64,000 nucleotides of DNA from Seiridium cupressi. Lineage: Eukaryota; Ascomycota; Sordariomycetes; Amphisphaeriales; Sporocadaceae. The stretch is from contig JARVKI010000005.1 of the NCBI GenBank assembly GCA_036674765.1, positions 496,001-560,000 on the forward strand, given 5' to 3'. The number at the start of each line of letters is the position of its first letter. Position 1 is the first letter of the stretch. Shown here one piece after another: positions 21,819 through 32,862 of the stretch. The translations under genes and the position numbers were made by a program. Below the pieces are notes generated by a model, which made no database searches, had not been told where the DNA came from, and was given only the letters and a program-made list of their open reading frames with translations.

Positions 21819-24143
21819 CTATTTTTTCGAAATGCTGGCGACAGTACTTCCGCCACAATCCGGGATCTTCACGCCGTCCTTTAGGTTGCGGTCGACGTCC
21901 ATCAAGCCCCAGTGATCCTCCCATTGTTGGCTATCTGTATTGAATTCGATCTTCCACGGCTCATCGAACATCTCGAACCAGAAATAGTTGGTGCCATTCG
22001 TGAGCGCGTCGCAAACCCAGTCATTAAGCAGTTGATTCAGCCCGTCGATACCCGCGACGGCCTGATCTGGACAATCAGTAACGGTTTCACTGGCGCAGTC
22101 CATACCACCTTGGGACGGCCAACCAATCTCCGAAATGACATTTGCAGAGGCGTCGGATTTCATGTATCCCGAGTCATGGTTTTGCCAAAACTGCCAGGTC
22201 CACGAGGCAGCATCTTTCTCGTTGATCCCGCCGAAGAAAGGATGGATGTTCGACATGATCACATCGCTCTTAGCTGCTAGTGAAGACGTCCATTTGTCGC
22301 CTAGGTCCGAGGTAGCAACTTTGAGGCTGAGACCCATGTTGGTGACATTGGTTCGAACGCTATCCAGAAGGTCGCCGAGCTCGTCTTCAGTCATCTGCTC
22401 GCGGAAGAGAATCTCATTGGCAACGATGAGGCCTTCAAAATATTTGTCACCGTACGTCTCAAGAATATCCCACATCTGCGACAGCTGTCGCGCGTTGGTT
22501 GTCTCGTTGTTGTCCTGCCATACACCCATCCAAATCTTGATGTCGTCTTCCATTTGAAGTTGTTTCAAGGCGTGGATTGTCATTTCTGTCTGGTTGCAAT
22601 CGGTACCATAGAGACGGATCACGTTAGTAAGCTGGCTGAGCACAGCAACGTCTCGCGTAATGTTGTTCTGGGAGGCTGGATTGCCAATACAATCAGGATA
22701 CTGGGTATTGAGAGGCGTGTAATCGACACCGGGGAAGACTTTGTGGAGGTTCGCGTTGTTGAGAAGGGCTTTGATCTCGTCAGAGTTGATGTCAAGATCG
22801 CCATTCTCTTGCGTGTCCTCGCTAGCAGATTGACCGCCACCATTACTGCTGTTTTTGCTGCTTCCTGACTTGTTCTTAGACATCAGACCACCGACAACTC
22901 CTCCAGCGATGCCGCCAGCAACGATCAAGCCAACCACAATGATGATTAGCCACCTCCATCTCTTCTTGCTTGCTGTCTGCTTCTTGACCCACTCGGATTG
23001 CTCTTTGGCTCCACCAGCGCCAAGGTCATATTCACTGGCTCCACCACCTTGGTATCCCGGCGCGCCCTTGACTGGTGCGTAGTTCTCCTTTGCACCTCCC
23101 AGTAACCCGGCAGCTGTGCCACCAACTGCCGCTCCTGTTGCACCAGTCGCCGCAGTGCCCGCAGCGGCGTTGTTGCTCCTGTTGGAATTTCCCAGACTCA
23201 GCATACTATTCCGAGCCGAGGGCCGTGTGTAGTCGAGACCATCATCGCCGTCATCCATAATGTCGTTGGGATTGACCTGGCCTAACCTTGGGTCGAGTCG
23301 TTGGCCGTAGGCATACCGAGAGTCGTCAAAGGGATCGGTGCCATAACTTGCGAAACTGTGTTGACTTCTCGTAGGGGTATTTATTCCAGGCGGTATAGCA
23401 GCTGCTCCCATAGGTGTTAGATGTGGCGATGCGTCGTGGTATTGGTTAGGCGTTCCAAAAGGGTCTTGCTGGGCGCCGTGGCCGTAGTCGTATCCACGGT
23501 CGTAATCGTGGCCATAACTTTGCTCATATCCTTGGTCGTATCCATTGTAGGACTGATCATATGGTGTGCCTTGAGATTGCGAACGCTGGTACGATTGATC
23601 TCCATAACCTTGCTGCCCGTAGCCTTGGTGGCCGTGGCCATAGTCCTCTGTGCCTCTCATGGCTTCGAGTCCGCTCTGTCGTGCGTTTCGCTCTGCAACG
23701 GTTGAAGCAATGCCGGCGAGTCCACCCGCGGCAGTTTCACCAAAATTGTCAGCACCCTGCGTGATGTTGCTTGGAGGTCGTCCACCCCAATCAGATGTTC
23801 CACTGTTTCTGTGTGGAGGAGGTTGTGGTCCACCTCTCGACGACTCAGTTGTAGCTTGCGCTGCTCCTGCCCCTACTACTGCACCGACAGCAGCTCCAGG
23901 GACTCGACTGCGACGCCGTTCCTCTCTCAAGCGAGCAAAGTTGGAATCGGGGTGCGCGCCACTGCGTTCAGGAGAGGTGCGGCGAGGATCTCGATAGGCA
24001 GTAGGGGGTTCGTCTTGGTAGTAGTGTGGTTGCGATTGCTGGGCGTTGTTTCGGCGAGATGGTGAGCCCGAATAATCATAGTTAGGGTTGTCCAAAGGAG
24101 CACGTTCGCCTGGGTCGGAGTCAAACGAGTAGCGACGTTCCAT
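21819..24143 (-). CDS. btgC: GH17 beta-1,3-glucan transglycosidase / endo-1,3-beta-glucosidase, type II membrane protein
   Basis: A 774-residue cell-wall remodelling enzyme of the BtgC type, splitting beta-1,3-glucan and probably transferring chains to make branches. The long cytosolic N-terminus (about 1-395) is disordered, with Tyr/Gln/Gly-rich repeats (YGQQGYGDQSYQRSQ). One membrane helix follows (about 396-420: WRWLIIIVVGLIVAGGIAGG) after a KKR stop-transfer patch. A Ser/Asn stalk leads to the GH17 barrel (about 465-765). The general acid is likely Glu577 in IVANEILF and the nucleophile Glu672 in ISEIGWPSQ. WFEMFDEPWK follows near the end, as in the family. One exon, intact. The name rests on architecture and motif match. 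Confidence 0.88.
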   Translation of the reverse strand: MERRYSFDSDPGERAPLDNPNYDYSGSPSRRNNAQQSQPHYYQDEPPTAYRDPRRTSPERSGAHPDSNFARLREERRRSRVPGAAVGAVVGAGAAQATTESSRGGPQPPPHRNSGTSDWGGRPPSNITQGADNFGETAAGGLAGIASTVAERNARQSGLEAMRGTEDYGHGHQGYGQQGYGDQSYQRSQSQGTPYDQSYNGYDQGYEQSYGHDYDRGYDYGHGAQQDPFGTPNQYHDASPHLTPMGAAAIPPGINTPTRSQHSFASYGTDPFDDSRYAYGQRLDPRLGQVNPNDIMDDGDDGLDYTRPSARNSMLSLGNSNRSNNAAAGTAATGATGAAVGGTAAGLLGGAKENYAPVKGAPGYQGGGASEYDLGAGGAKEQSEWVKKQTASKKRWRWLIIIVVGLIVAGGIAGGVVGGLMSKNKSGSSKNSSNGGGQSASEDTQENGDLDINSDEIKALLNNANLHKVFPGVDYTPLNTQYPDCIGNPASQNNITRDVAVLSQLTNVIRLYGTDCNQTEMTIHALKQLQMEDDIKIWMGVWQDNNETTNARQLSQMWDILETYGDKYFEGLIVANEILFREQMTEDELGDLLDSVRTNVTNMGLSLKVATSDLGDKWTSSLAAKSDVIMSNIHPFFGGINEKDAASWTWQFWQNHDSGYMKSDASANVISEIGWPSQGGMDCASETVTDCPDQAVAGIDGLNQLLNDWVCDALTNGTNYFWFEMFDEPWKIEFNTDSQQWEDHWGLMDVDRNLKDGVKIPDCGGSTVASISKK

Positions 24144-26449
24144 TGCTTTTGCTCAAAGGTAAAAGGCAGGCACTTAGCTCGTGCTGTTTCTTCTCACCCT
24201 CCAGTATAGGCCAGGGATGGGGTCCGGGAAGGTGCAGATTAGGAAGGCAGGATACGGCAAATTAGGTAGGGATTACTGGGCCAGGTAGAGTGCGAGTTTG
24301 GGAGTTATGACGCGGGGCGAACGAGTGGGTTGTGTTACTGTCCAATACTTGATTGTGCGTCCAAAGGGCCCATCAAAGTGAGACTCGTAGAGCGAGCGAC
24401 GGAATACTTGATACGGCTGCGCCCCGGTTAGATCGGGATGGTTGGTTGTTTCTGTGCGAGATGTTGGATAGTGTGCTAGGATTCTGAGACGACTGCACGA
24501 CTAACTGAGCAGGTTCCCCGGTATAGTAGCCTGAAAGCAACGAGAGTGATGCTGTGCAACTGCAATGAGGCGACCGTATCGCAGTGCCTCGCTGACTATC
24601 CAAAGCTCGATAATAACGGACCGGCTGAGGCTGAGCGCAGAGGATCCAGTCGCAGATAGTCGGCCAGGAGCGTCTGGCAGATAGATTTCTTGGCAAGTTG
24701 GTAGCCAAGTTTCTCGTGTCAGTGTAACGAATGTCAAGACCCGCACTTTGTGGATGGATAGAGAGTCGTCAGCGATGTTCTGTCGGCGATGGGAACGGTC
24801 CAGGGAAAAGCAAATATAGAATGCGTCTGGCAGCGTCAAAGAAGTTTAGATTTCGTACTTCACCCGGCACTCCGCCTCGTTCGTATTATTTTGGTTCAGC
24901 TCGCCCGTATGCTTATGGGCTGGGGCGACCTGGTTTTGGTGCTGGTTGCTAGGTAGCGGCGCCTCGCATCCTGCAGCCATAGGGACCGCCCAAACCAAGG
25001 TAACGTTAGGGCGATCTAAGGTAGCCGCCGATCACACCACGGAGGGCTCAAAACATTCAGCGACGGCCTGAACAATGGGAGCTGGCACCACATCCGGAGA
25101 TTTCAGACAAAAGCTTCTTCTATCAAAGAAACCATGAGTCTGGCCATCTGCATTCACTCGACACTGCAGTTACCACAGGCCCGGAGATGGCATTCTGCGC
25201 TGGTGCAGGCCCTCCGTATACCTCCAACTTGATCGCATTGATGGTGGGAGCACTACACCGGTGGGTCTTCGTGACCTGGCTAGCCGCCTCTTCCAAGTTT
25301 CTGTTTCCACTTTTTCAGATCCCATCGCATCTCTACCGACTGCCGACTGGCAGAAAGGTGCAGAGATGTGGAAAGACTGGGGGGATTTTTCTTGGTCATA
25401 ATTGAAAGGCACCGCGATTGGCATGCGATGAGCGATCAGACGGCCCTTGTACCTAAAACCATTCGCAGCGTCCCCAGCCTGGTTGGCTGAACAACAGTAC
25501 ATTGTACCCCGACGGACAGCACCATCGGACCGTGTGCTGGTTTGGGGGCCCAAGTGAGAGGAACAGGAGGGCGCCAAACATTCAATGCGACGCCAGGCTA
25601 CCGCCTCAGGGGGTTTCAACAATACGCCTTGGTGTTGTTACAACCTGTCTAAGACAAGGCCTATCAGACCCAAATCTTCTGGACAGATGGGCGTTGAGAG
25701 TTTGTTTTCATCAATCATTTCTGGGCTTTGGAGGTTAAAAACAACCTTGAAAGGTAATATGATGGGGCCTTTTATTTAACCTTTGGATGCCGTCTCCCAC
25801 CCGCTTTCAGAGGCTATCGTCGCAAAGCAAGTGCACGGTCCCTGCGTCGTGCCTGTCCTCCGTCGGTTCCTTCACTCGAAATTGGTACCCCTCAATGATA
25901 TCATGCGACCGGCTAGATTCAATGTAACTGACGCAGGAACAATCCGCCAAGACTCTCTACTGAATCCAGGTAATCAGTCTGGTCTATCGGCATTCACCAC
26001 GCTTTGCGAGCCCAATCAGAGGAAAGTAATTATTGATACTCAACATCTTCAGCACTTACTGATGTATTATAACCAAGCGCGACTTACGTGATAATAAAAC
26101 AAATTAATATTCTAAAGATTTGCCATGAAATAACATCCGCTAATCGTCGATAATTTCCGTGCAACACTATTCCGTATGTTGAAGGCTAGCACCTCCTTCA
26201 CCTGTGGGTCGCTGGTGGCCAGCTGCCTCACAGCTGGCTGCCAGGAGGAGCCAGTCAGTGGAGTTTCAGATACAAGATTTGCACCGGTCGCAATCACAGA
26301 TTGCGGTCACAGATTCAATTAAAAAAAAAACTTGTTAATCTACTGCTACCCAACTGTTTGACAAGAGCCACCTTGGTGGCAGGCAATTAACAGCTCAAAA
26401 CGTGAGCTCTCAGTCTCACTGCGCCTAGCTCCCAAATCAGTGCAGTGTA
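24144..26449. other. Intergenic region
   Basis: About 2.3 kb between btgC (whose promoter should lie at about 24.1-25 kb) and the pseudokinase gene. Around 26205-26240 is a small inverted repeat CCAGCTG-CCTCA-CAGCTGG. At about 26285-26315 CACAGATT is repeated and followed by a run of ten A. No supportable gene. Confidence 0.4.
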
Positions 26450-27518
26450 ATGGCGCGGACCGCACAAGCCATCGCCGACACCCCGGTCCCGCCGCCGGCG
26501 GAGCCGCGCCCTCAACCCGTCGGCGAGGGGCCGGGCGACCGCTTTCACGCAGACATGGGCCCCATATACGTGTCGAAACTCGACGCGGACTCGGCCATCA
26601 TGTGCCCCCAGGATTACTGCTACGAACCCAATGACTCGCTGGACGCGCAGTGGCGTACTGGCTACGATACCATGTTGTGCTAGAAAACGTGCCTCATCCA
26701 CGAGCAGATCAACGCGGCCCATCGCCAGCTAGTTCCGTAAGTTTCTTCCTTGCCAAAGTCACCCTCTGTGCAGGAGCCCACATGACTGAATCTCTTTCAG
26801 GTTTGTTCGGCGAGATGCTTGGACAGGATTTCCGGTGCTGGCCCGGCCATCCGGTTCACCCCTCAAGCAGTTTCTAGCAGAGCACAAATTGGAGCTGTAC
26901 CCCCAGGCCCTGATCCAGTTTGCCGCATGCCGAGTCGTGGACCGCTGTCGACCTCTCGTGTACCAGTGGGCGCTCCACGCCCTCTCGGCCCTGGCCTTCA
27001 TGCACTCGCACGACGTCATCTGCGGCGACTTTAGCGGAGACCTGTGCTGGCTGTCCGCCTCACCGTCGCTGTCGCTGTCCCTGGTCGGCTTCCCCTTCGC
27101 AGGCTATCGTCGCCACGACCACAGCAGTCGGTACTACGAGGCCGAGTTCTACGGCGGCGATGCGTTCAGCGAGATGGGGCTCGGGCCCGCGCGGGGCGGC
27201 CGTCGTCCGAGTCCGACCCGACAGTTTGACCTGTATCAGTGGGCTTGCATGGTCTTCCGGTTGATGACTTCGTATCTCCCGGGGGACCGGATGGGTCTCA
27301 ACGAAACCGAGATTGCCTCGCTGGTTTCGCGGAAAGCCTGGCTGGTGTTGGAACCGGAGTTTATGGGAGACACCGTACGGAAGTGCTGGAATGGGGATTA
27401 TAATAGTGCCGAAGAGGTCAAAGGGGCCGTCATCTCATTTGTGGAAGAGCAAGGCTGGTTAATTGACGGCGGGGACTACCTCCAAGGATTGAACGCCGCA
27501 GAATTATTCCGAGGTTGA
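26450..27518 (+). pseudogene. Protein kinase-like (pseudokinase) gene with in-frame TAG
   Basis: Two exons (26450-26736, 26801-27518) joined by a 64-bp intron (GTAAGT, CTGAA branch-like, TTTCAG) keep one frame of 335 codons, interrupted by TAG at 26681-26683 (codon 78). The C-lobe is kinase-like: YQWALHALSALAFMHSHDVI, then CGDFSGDLCWL where kinases have HRDLxxxN, then VGFPFAG in place of DFG. Catalytic Asp spacing is kept but the partner residues are not, so even the undamaged protein would probably be inactive. The gene is much more GC-rich than its flanks. A 114-bp intron (about 26570-26683, GTGTCG...GCTAG) could remove the TAG in phase, but its donor is weak and it would delete the beta-strand region. 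A nonsense mutation is the simpler reading. Confidence 0.55.
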
Positions 27519-27739
27519 AACAGCAAAATGGTTTTAGCCTTGTGAGTTAAAACCGTTGATATGGTCACATAGGGGTGGTGTGAAGTGTGGTGAAATAAGA
27601 TGGATTCCCAGTTCCTCCAGAGGAGCTGCTGGATCTATCTAGTGGGGCTGGCTGTCATGGCAGCTGCAGCGGGCCCAAGCTCTATCTACAGTACAGTATC
27701 TCATGTGACTGGGACCGGTAGGGTCCCCCTCACTTATCG

Positions 27740-27826
27740 TATCATTATTATAATAATAATATTAGTAAAATTAATAATTTAATTATAATTAACGTTAATA
27801 AAATTAAAATAATTAAATTAATGATT
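27740..27826. repeat. AT-rich low-complexity tract
   Basis: About 87 bases composed almost only of A and T (TTATTATAATAATAATATTAG-like units and TTAATAATTTAATTATAATT). It begins about 220 bases after the GC-rich pseudokinase, making a sharp composition boundary. It may be the product of repeat-induced mutation or simply low-complexity sequence. Confidence 0.7.
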
Positions 27827-27837
27827 TATGTCACGGA

Positions 27838-27871
27838 CTGGCGCTAGCGCCAGCTGCTGACAGCTGTCAGC
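27838..27871. repeat. Two adjacent perfect 16-bp palindromes
   Basis: CTGGCGCTAGCGCCAG at 27838-27853 and GCTGACAGCTGTCAGC at 27856-27871 are each perfectly self-complementary and are separated by two bases. They could extrude as cruciforms, bind dimeric regulators, or be the ends of a small mobile element. Nothing in the sequence decides between these. Confidence 0.75.
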
Positions 27872-28055
27872 TTGGAGTATTTACATAGGAGCTCGGAGCT
27901 TAATTCCAGCTCTCCAGCTTTTGTAATTTACACACCTTATGGGGGACCTTGAAGCACAGCCTTTGTGACCCTCTCAAACCGTGACAATTTACCGTAAATA
28001 TTTATTTTTTTATAAAGGTATAACTGATTTGACCTAAGCTCGCTAGCTTAACTAG

Positions 28056-28071
28056 TAACCTAATTAGGTTA
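28056..28071. repeat. Perfect 16-bp AT-rich palindrome
   Basis: TAACCTAATTAGGTTA is perfectly self-complementary. A second imperfect inverted repeat (TAAGCT-CGCT-AGCTTA) lies about 20 bases to its left. Confidence 0.65.
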
Positions 28072-28712
28072 AAAATACCTGTTACAAATTAAGATACACC
28101 TGCTGTAAAAGCGCGCCGGTGTTGAGGCTCCCTATGGATGAATACCTAATTGGGCTGAACTACGATCCGACGAGCGAATATCTCTCGGCGTATATTGCAA
28201 ACCTCTTTATCTATGTCCTCACCACGCGTTTGCAAAGCTCCCTTCAATGAGCTCTCACAGAAATGGAGCTGCTTAGTAACATACTCGCAACAAATGCTCC
28301 GGCGCACCTAGGCTTCCGCCGAATAGTGAAGCTGTGATGCAGTGATGAAGTCAGCAATCCCCACCAGATCGAATCACATCGCCATTCTTCACTCAACCAT
28401 CTACGACTGCAGCTGGGAAACACTGTCAATCACTGACAATTTTAGCAATGCGACAGCTTTTTTGGAGGTACGCTCGTCACAAAAGAATGATGTCAGGAAG
28501 CGGAGCTTATGCGTAGAGGACTTGATGTCATCATTGGACCCTGAAGAAGGTTTTGGGGAAAGTATGAGTAGGTATTTGAATCGTAGGGCTCGCCCCGTGC
28601 CTCCGGGCTCCGTTGTTCCTCTATCCTCCCTTGCCACGGAAACCGAAACTTTGGTGCTTTGATTACACACAATACCATAAACCATAAATACAACCCCATC
28701 ATCACAATCACT

Positions 28713-29264
28713 ATGCCTACAACACGCGCCAACGCTGCTTCCGAAGCCGCCAAACACGAGGAATTCAGTGGCAAGATCCAAGCTTCTGATCCCATCACAA
28801 CCAAAGGTCACGCGCCCGGTGTCAAGGTTGGCAACGACCTCCGCCCTGAATATCATGCCGAAGTCTTCCCTGCCGGCACCGCCCCGGAAGAGTTCTCACA
28901 CCGGCCCAACGCTGAGGGTGAAGTGCCTGGCCAGCAATTCAACGAATTTTCGACCGAAAGCACATCCGCATCGGAGACATTGGGCGGTGCCACATCGCAG
29001 ACGGTGCACACCGGTCTCGGTAAACCCGTCCAGGGCCAGGAAGAGCGTGAGAAGCGTGGCGCCCACGTTCGGACGAACAAGAAGGAAGGTACTGGCTTAG
29101 AGGGTGTTGGTGCTTCCGTTGGTAGTGACAGCGTAAGGCAGAAGGGTGCGGATCTGCCAGAGGGAGTAAGCAAGGGAACGCGTGGTAAGGGAAGTGATGA
29201 TTATCCTGGGGCGACGGAGAGAGCACCAGAGAGCGCCGAGTCAGTTGCAGCTGAGAGAAGCTAG
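28713..29264 (+). CDS. Small hydrophilic protein of unknown function
   Basis: A 183-residue, strongly hydrophilic, Gly/Glu/Ser/Thr-rich protein without Cys, Trp, signal peptide or membrane segment. I start it at MPTTRANAASEAAKHEEF; the frame is open 18 codons further, but that part looks like leader. Short charged motifs recur (AHVRTNKKEGTGLEGVG, KGTRGKGSDDYPG). The composition resembles LEA-like or stress-induced proteins, and similar small proteins are widespread in filamentous ascomycetes as far as I recall. The function is unknown. It is convergent with the Phs1 gene, 579 bases away. Confidence 0.7.
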   Translation: MPTTRANAASEAAKHEEFSGKIQASDPITTKGHAPGVKVGNDLRPEYHAEVFPAGTAPEEFSHRPNAEGEVPGQQFNEFSTESTSASETLGGATSQTVHTGLGKPVQGQEEREKRGAHVRTNKKEGTGLEGVGASVGSDSVRQKGADLPEGVSKGTRGKGSDDYPGATERAPESAESVAAERS

Positions 29265-29843
29265 ATTGATGTCTCCAGTACGAAGATGTAGCCATGATTA
29301 AGGTCGGTTATCAAGTAGTCTAAGCATTGACACTTCTTGTTGGGGATAGCGACCGGTCTGAGGCAACTGACGCCTTGCTAGCCTGTTCTGTCAGGCTATA
29401 TTTATGAATTTATCGACTTTAACTTCCTCATTCTCGAGTTTGATCTTGGCTGGTTTGTCATATTATGATGAACGTATGTGTATCGCGTTTCTTGCCTGAC
29501 TATATTGCATATGTTGTTAGTCACAGTTGATTCGTGGTCGTGCCAAAACAGCGCACGATTTCCGAGGCATGCCGGAGGGCCCCAGTCTATAATCCTATAG
29601 GTGTGAGTGAGTGAATCACGAAACGTTGTATCATTATGGTGATTTGGTTTTGACACCCAACTGGCTACTTGGATATTACCGGACATTATATAGCCCCCGA
29701 CTCCATATTTCAACGAGCGGACTACCACTAAGTGGTTGGTATACGAACACTCGGAGCGCATTCCTTACCGACGATACCACGCACGGGCTTTTCGTATCGG
29801 CCAAAAAGGTCTCGCATGCCAATGCATACTGAAATCCGCGGTG
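29265..29843. other. Convergent 3' intergenic region
   Basis: About 580 bases between the stop of the small hydrophilic protein gene and the stop of the Phs1 gene. It holds both 3' untranslated regions. No other feature is seen. Confidence 0.4.
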
Positions 29844-30612
29844 TTAGTTCTTCTTTCCCGCTAGCTGCTTCGTGGCTTTTCGCCTTTGCGAGAGCATATG
29901 TGTATAAAGAAAGGGACCGGCTGCTCATGACATGTCAGTGTACAAGGATTGTAAGAGAGGAAATCGGCAGGCAATATGCATACCAGGCAAATACGTCAAC
30001 AGACCCAATAGAAGATATGCTTTATAAAACTGGCCAACGCCGGTACCTTCCGTCAAAGCCAGATATACCAGCACAGCTTCAGACACCAGGCCAATGGGGT
30101 ACAATGGCAGGAAGGCGTTGTATCTGCATAATTGTCAACCCTTCCTCCTATAAAACTGGAAGACAAATTTTCAAAGAGTCTTACCTCAATCCTTTCAGCC
30201 AGCTTGGAGTATCGCCAGTGGTCAACTGGACGACGAAGAAGCCATATCTAATGATCTCGGAGCAGCCCCAAGCCAAGACGCAACCAAAGAATGCCGCAGT
30301 GCCCAGATGGTTACCTGTAATGATTTCCGGAAACTTGACCATCACAGTCCAGACGACCAGGTTTTTTCCGCCAATCTGAAGAGCCGTGGCTGCGGGAGAT
30401 GCTCTTACAAGCCCAAGTGCTGCATGGACGACTTCAAGCAGCGCCAAAGTCTGAGTGACGCTAAGAAGTGGCAGAATGTCGGTATAGAGCTCAGCGAGCC
30501 GCGACTGTTTGTATGCCTCTGGAACGTGCGTAGCAGTATAAAAGGTCAAGTGGCTCCAGAGTAGGAACGAGAACGCGTTATACGCTATCAGATAGCTCTT
30601 TTGGGCCGTCAT
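29844..30612 (-). CDS. PHS1: Very-long-chain 3-hydroxyacyl-CoA dehydratase (Phs1/HACD family)
   Basis: The third enzyme of the ER fatty-acid elongation cycle, dehydrating 3-hydroxyacyl-CoA to trans-2-enoyl-CoA for sphingolipid and membrane-lipid synthesis. Three exons (30612-30185, 30123-29984, 29920-29844) give 214 residues in continuous phase; introns are 61 and 63 bp with GTAAGA and GTATGC donors. It is a six-helix membrane protein. Signatures are EVVHAALGLVRASP, then AWGCSEIIRYGFF with the Tyr/Glu region used in catalysis, then LRYNAFLPLYPIGLVSEAVL, and a basic cytosolic tail (YTHMLSQRRKATKQLAGKKN) of the ER-retrieval type. A single-exon reading of only the first 143 residues would lose the last two helices. 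The match along the whole length makes this assignment strong. Confidence 0.9.
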
Positions 30613-32862
30613 TCCGGCGAATCAAGAGGCCCCTGCTAGCAATGGGTACCAAGGTATGGTACACGGCGGCTGAAGCTCCGCGTCGCGATTCAAGCGTCGA
30701 TGTAACCACGCTGTCCAAGAAAATGCCCGTTGGGAATCCACTTCTCGTTACTGTTCACCTTTTCTGTTTAGATCAGATCTCGCGATAGGTACACTTTGCT
30801 GACGGGAACGAGATTTCCATTGTCGGGGCGGTCAAAGTTGGCATATTTCTAGACCCTCGGCCCCGCATCCAGAATTAGGCCCCTTCTCCGCCAGGCGTGC
30901 GACAAGGCAATGTCACACGACGTTCGCCATGCTTAAGGGCACCGTCAGAAAAAAGAGCCTCCAACTCCGACTTCACAACTTCTGTTCTTTGGAGCCTCAT
31001 GCCCGATACCGCCGAGTCTCATGGTTTTCCGCCGAAGGTCTGTGGTTATACCCTAACCTAGAGTGCATGAGTGCCGATGCACACCCTTGTCCGTGTTCCC
31101 ACCACTTCAGTTAATGGTCGCACCAACGGAAGCACTATAATACTTCAAGGCTTGGCAGGTCAAGGGTGAGATGGTTCCAGACCTCTTCATACTATGGAAC
31201 CTTTTCTTGAAATAATCTTTCGTGGGCTTGCCAACCGCGCCTATAGTCGCCCTCGCCCCAAATGCTGCTCAAACGCAGGGGTCCTTACAGCAGGTAGGCT
31301 TCAATATAATGCGCGGTGACGAGTCTGTGCCGTGATGCGATTACCATTGCGTCGACCCTGGATGAACTTCAGATCACAGGTCTACTAAGTGTCTCCTATC
31401 ATGAACTCTCTGCCCGCGAGAGTTCTACTCTAATGTAAAGCATCAGCTGTGGCTTACCGTGCTGGGGAAAACTGTCAGCGGTATACTCGGTTGGCGACTG
31501 GTGCTTGGCTCCTTTTGGATCTGACGAGTTCGAGAGATGTGGGTTGGGCTGTTGGCGAATTTCGTGGGCTCAAGTGATCCCCTTAGATGCTGCTTATACC
31601 TTGCTTTCATCGATCTCACTTCAAAACCGGCCATGTCAACAAGCACCTAGATAAGTGTGCGAAGACGGTGGAACAGACAGTCTTCCCAAATCTGCAATAT
31701 CGAATTTTAAGATGTTTGACCAATTACTCAGAGGGAACGGCCTCGTCATCTTGCTGGAACACCGTTGTGTAAGGTGAGATCTTTCTCCCCGTTACCATTA
31801 TTGGTTGGTGAAGCGAGCTTTTCGAATTGACCCTCCACTCTCGTACGATGCAACTAAGTCTTGTCTGTGCATGCAAGATCAAAGGCCATGTCAGTTGATT
31901 GACTTGTTTCCAGACATGGCCTGGCCTCAACACCCATCTTGCAGTCAAGACTTTCTCCGCGTCTCGGCCGAAGGAGTGTGGGTTTTGAAGGATTGCAGGA
32001 TCTACTGAGAAACCAATACCACAAAGGGCATTCCTTAGCGCGATGTACTTGCTATCGCATGCGAATATCCTGGCTGGTAGTACGAGAAGTGACGTCGAAG
32101 TGGGAAAGCTCGAAGACTGGCTGCAGATAGTGCCTGCATGTTCGAGTCGTTCCACACAGGCACATGGGACTATCGAAGAGCAACACCAGATACTATCGTG
32201 AACGGTCGCTCGCGTACCTAGACGCATGGTGCACTATCTGAACCAGTCTGCTGGCTGCCTACGCCCCCGGTTAAATGAGTGGTAGGGTTGCAGTACTCAA
32301 ATGCAGCCACGTCTTTGACCAACGTTCTCGATTGGGACTGCAAAAGCCATATGCAGTCTATCTTTGGAAAGCTCGCTTACGCATTCTGTGAGCATCTCCG
32401 CAGACCGTTGAAATGTACCAGTCGTGAATCAGAAATGGTCGAAATACAGCAGTGGCTCTTGGTAGCCCTGGTCAAGCCACGCAAGGAAAATGGGTATAGA
32501 TGGATACTACAGCTCCGTCAACGTTAGGTTCCTCCAATGAGGTTGTTCTGCATCCCGGCAACTGTCGTGTCAGCTCTGCATATGCTTGGCGTCTACCCTC
32601 TTCTTGAGGCTGGTGACGTCGATCTTTCCTTTTCCAGATTTGGTCCTGCAGTCAATAAATTTCAGCTACATCGAGTACCTGCAGGCCGTTTCGACCGCTA
32701 TAACGGTTTTAGAGCCACCATGATGTGTTGATGTCCTTAGCGACGTCCTCTGCTCACCTTGTGCTCAAATACAAGAGATGACCCTCATCTTTCTTTGAAG
32801 TAGCCACGATGAATCTGCTTCTAGGCACGGCACACCGAATTCCTCTTTGAAGTGTTTTCACG
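30613..32862. other. Intergenic region
   Basis: About 2.25 kb between the Phs1 start and the start of the FAD oxidase gene, so it holds two divergent promoters. A 167-codon minus-strand frame at about 31.7-32.2 kb and smaller plus-strand frames have no recognisable motif. I see no tRNA-like or repeat structure. Confidence 0.4.

Larger units (their letters stand above)
27519..28712. other. Intergenic region with AT-rich tract and palindromes
   Basis: About 1.2 kb. It contains a strongly AT-rich tract, three perfect 16-bp palindromes (listed separately) and, to the right, the promoter of the small gene at 28713. Open frames around 28.3-28.8 kb overlap each other on both strands and are not supported. 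Confidence 0.45.

Noticed and set aside
25170..25622. 150-codon minus-strand frame
   Set aside because: Low protein-likeness (many Ser/Arg, no hydrophobic pattern) and no neighbouring exons.
24144..26449. tRNA or other RNA gene in the larger gaps
   Set aside because: I looked for A- and B-box-like strings and cloverleaf arms in this and other gaps and found none I could support; a tRNAscan run would be decisive.
26570..26683. Intron that would remove the TAG of the pseudokinase
   Set aside because: Keeps phase, but the donor GTGTCG is poor, no clear branch site is visible, and it would delete a segment expected to form the N-lobe sheet.
31724..32227. 167-codon minus-strand frame
   Set aside because: Unstructured mix of residues, no family motif, no splice partners, lies between two divergent promoters.
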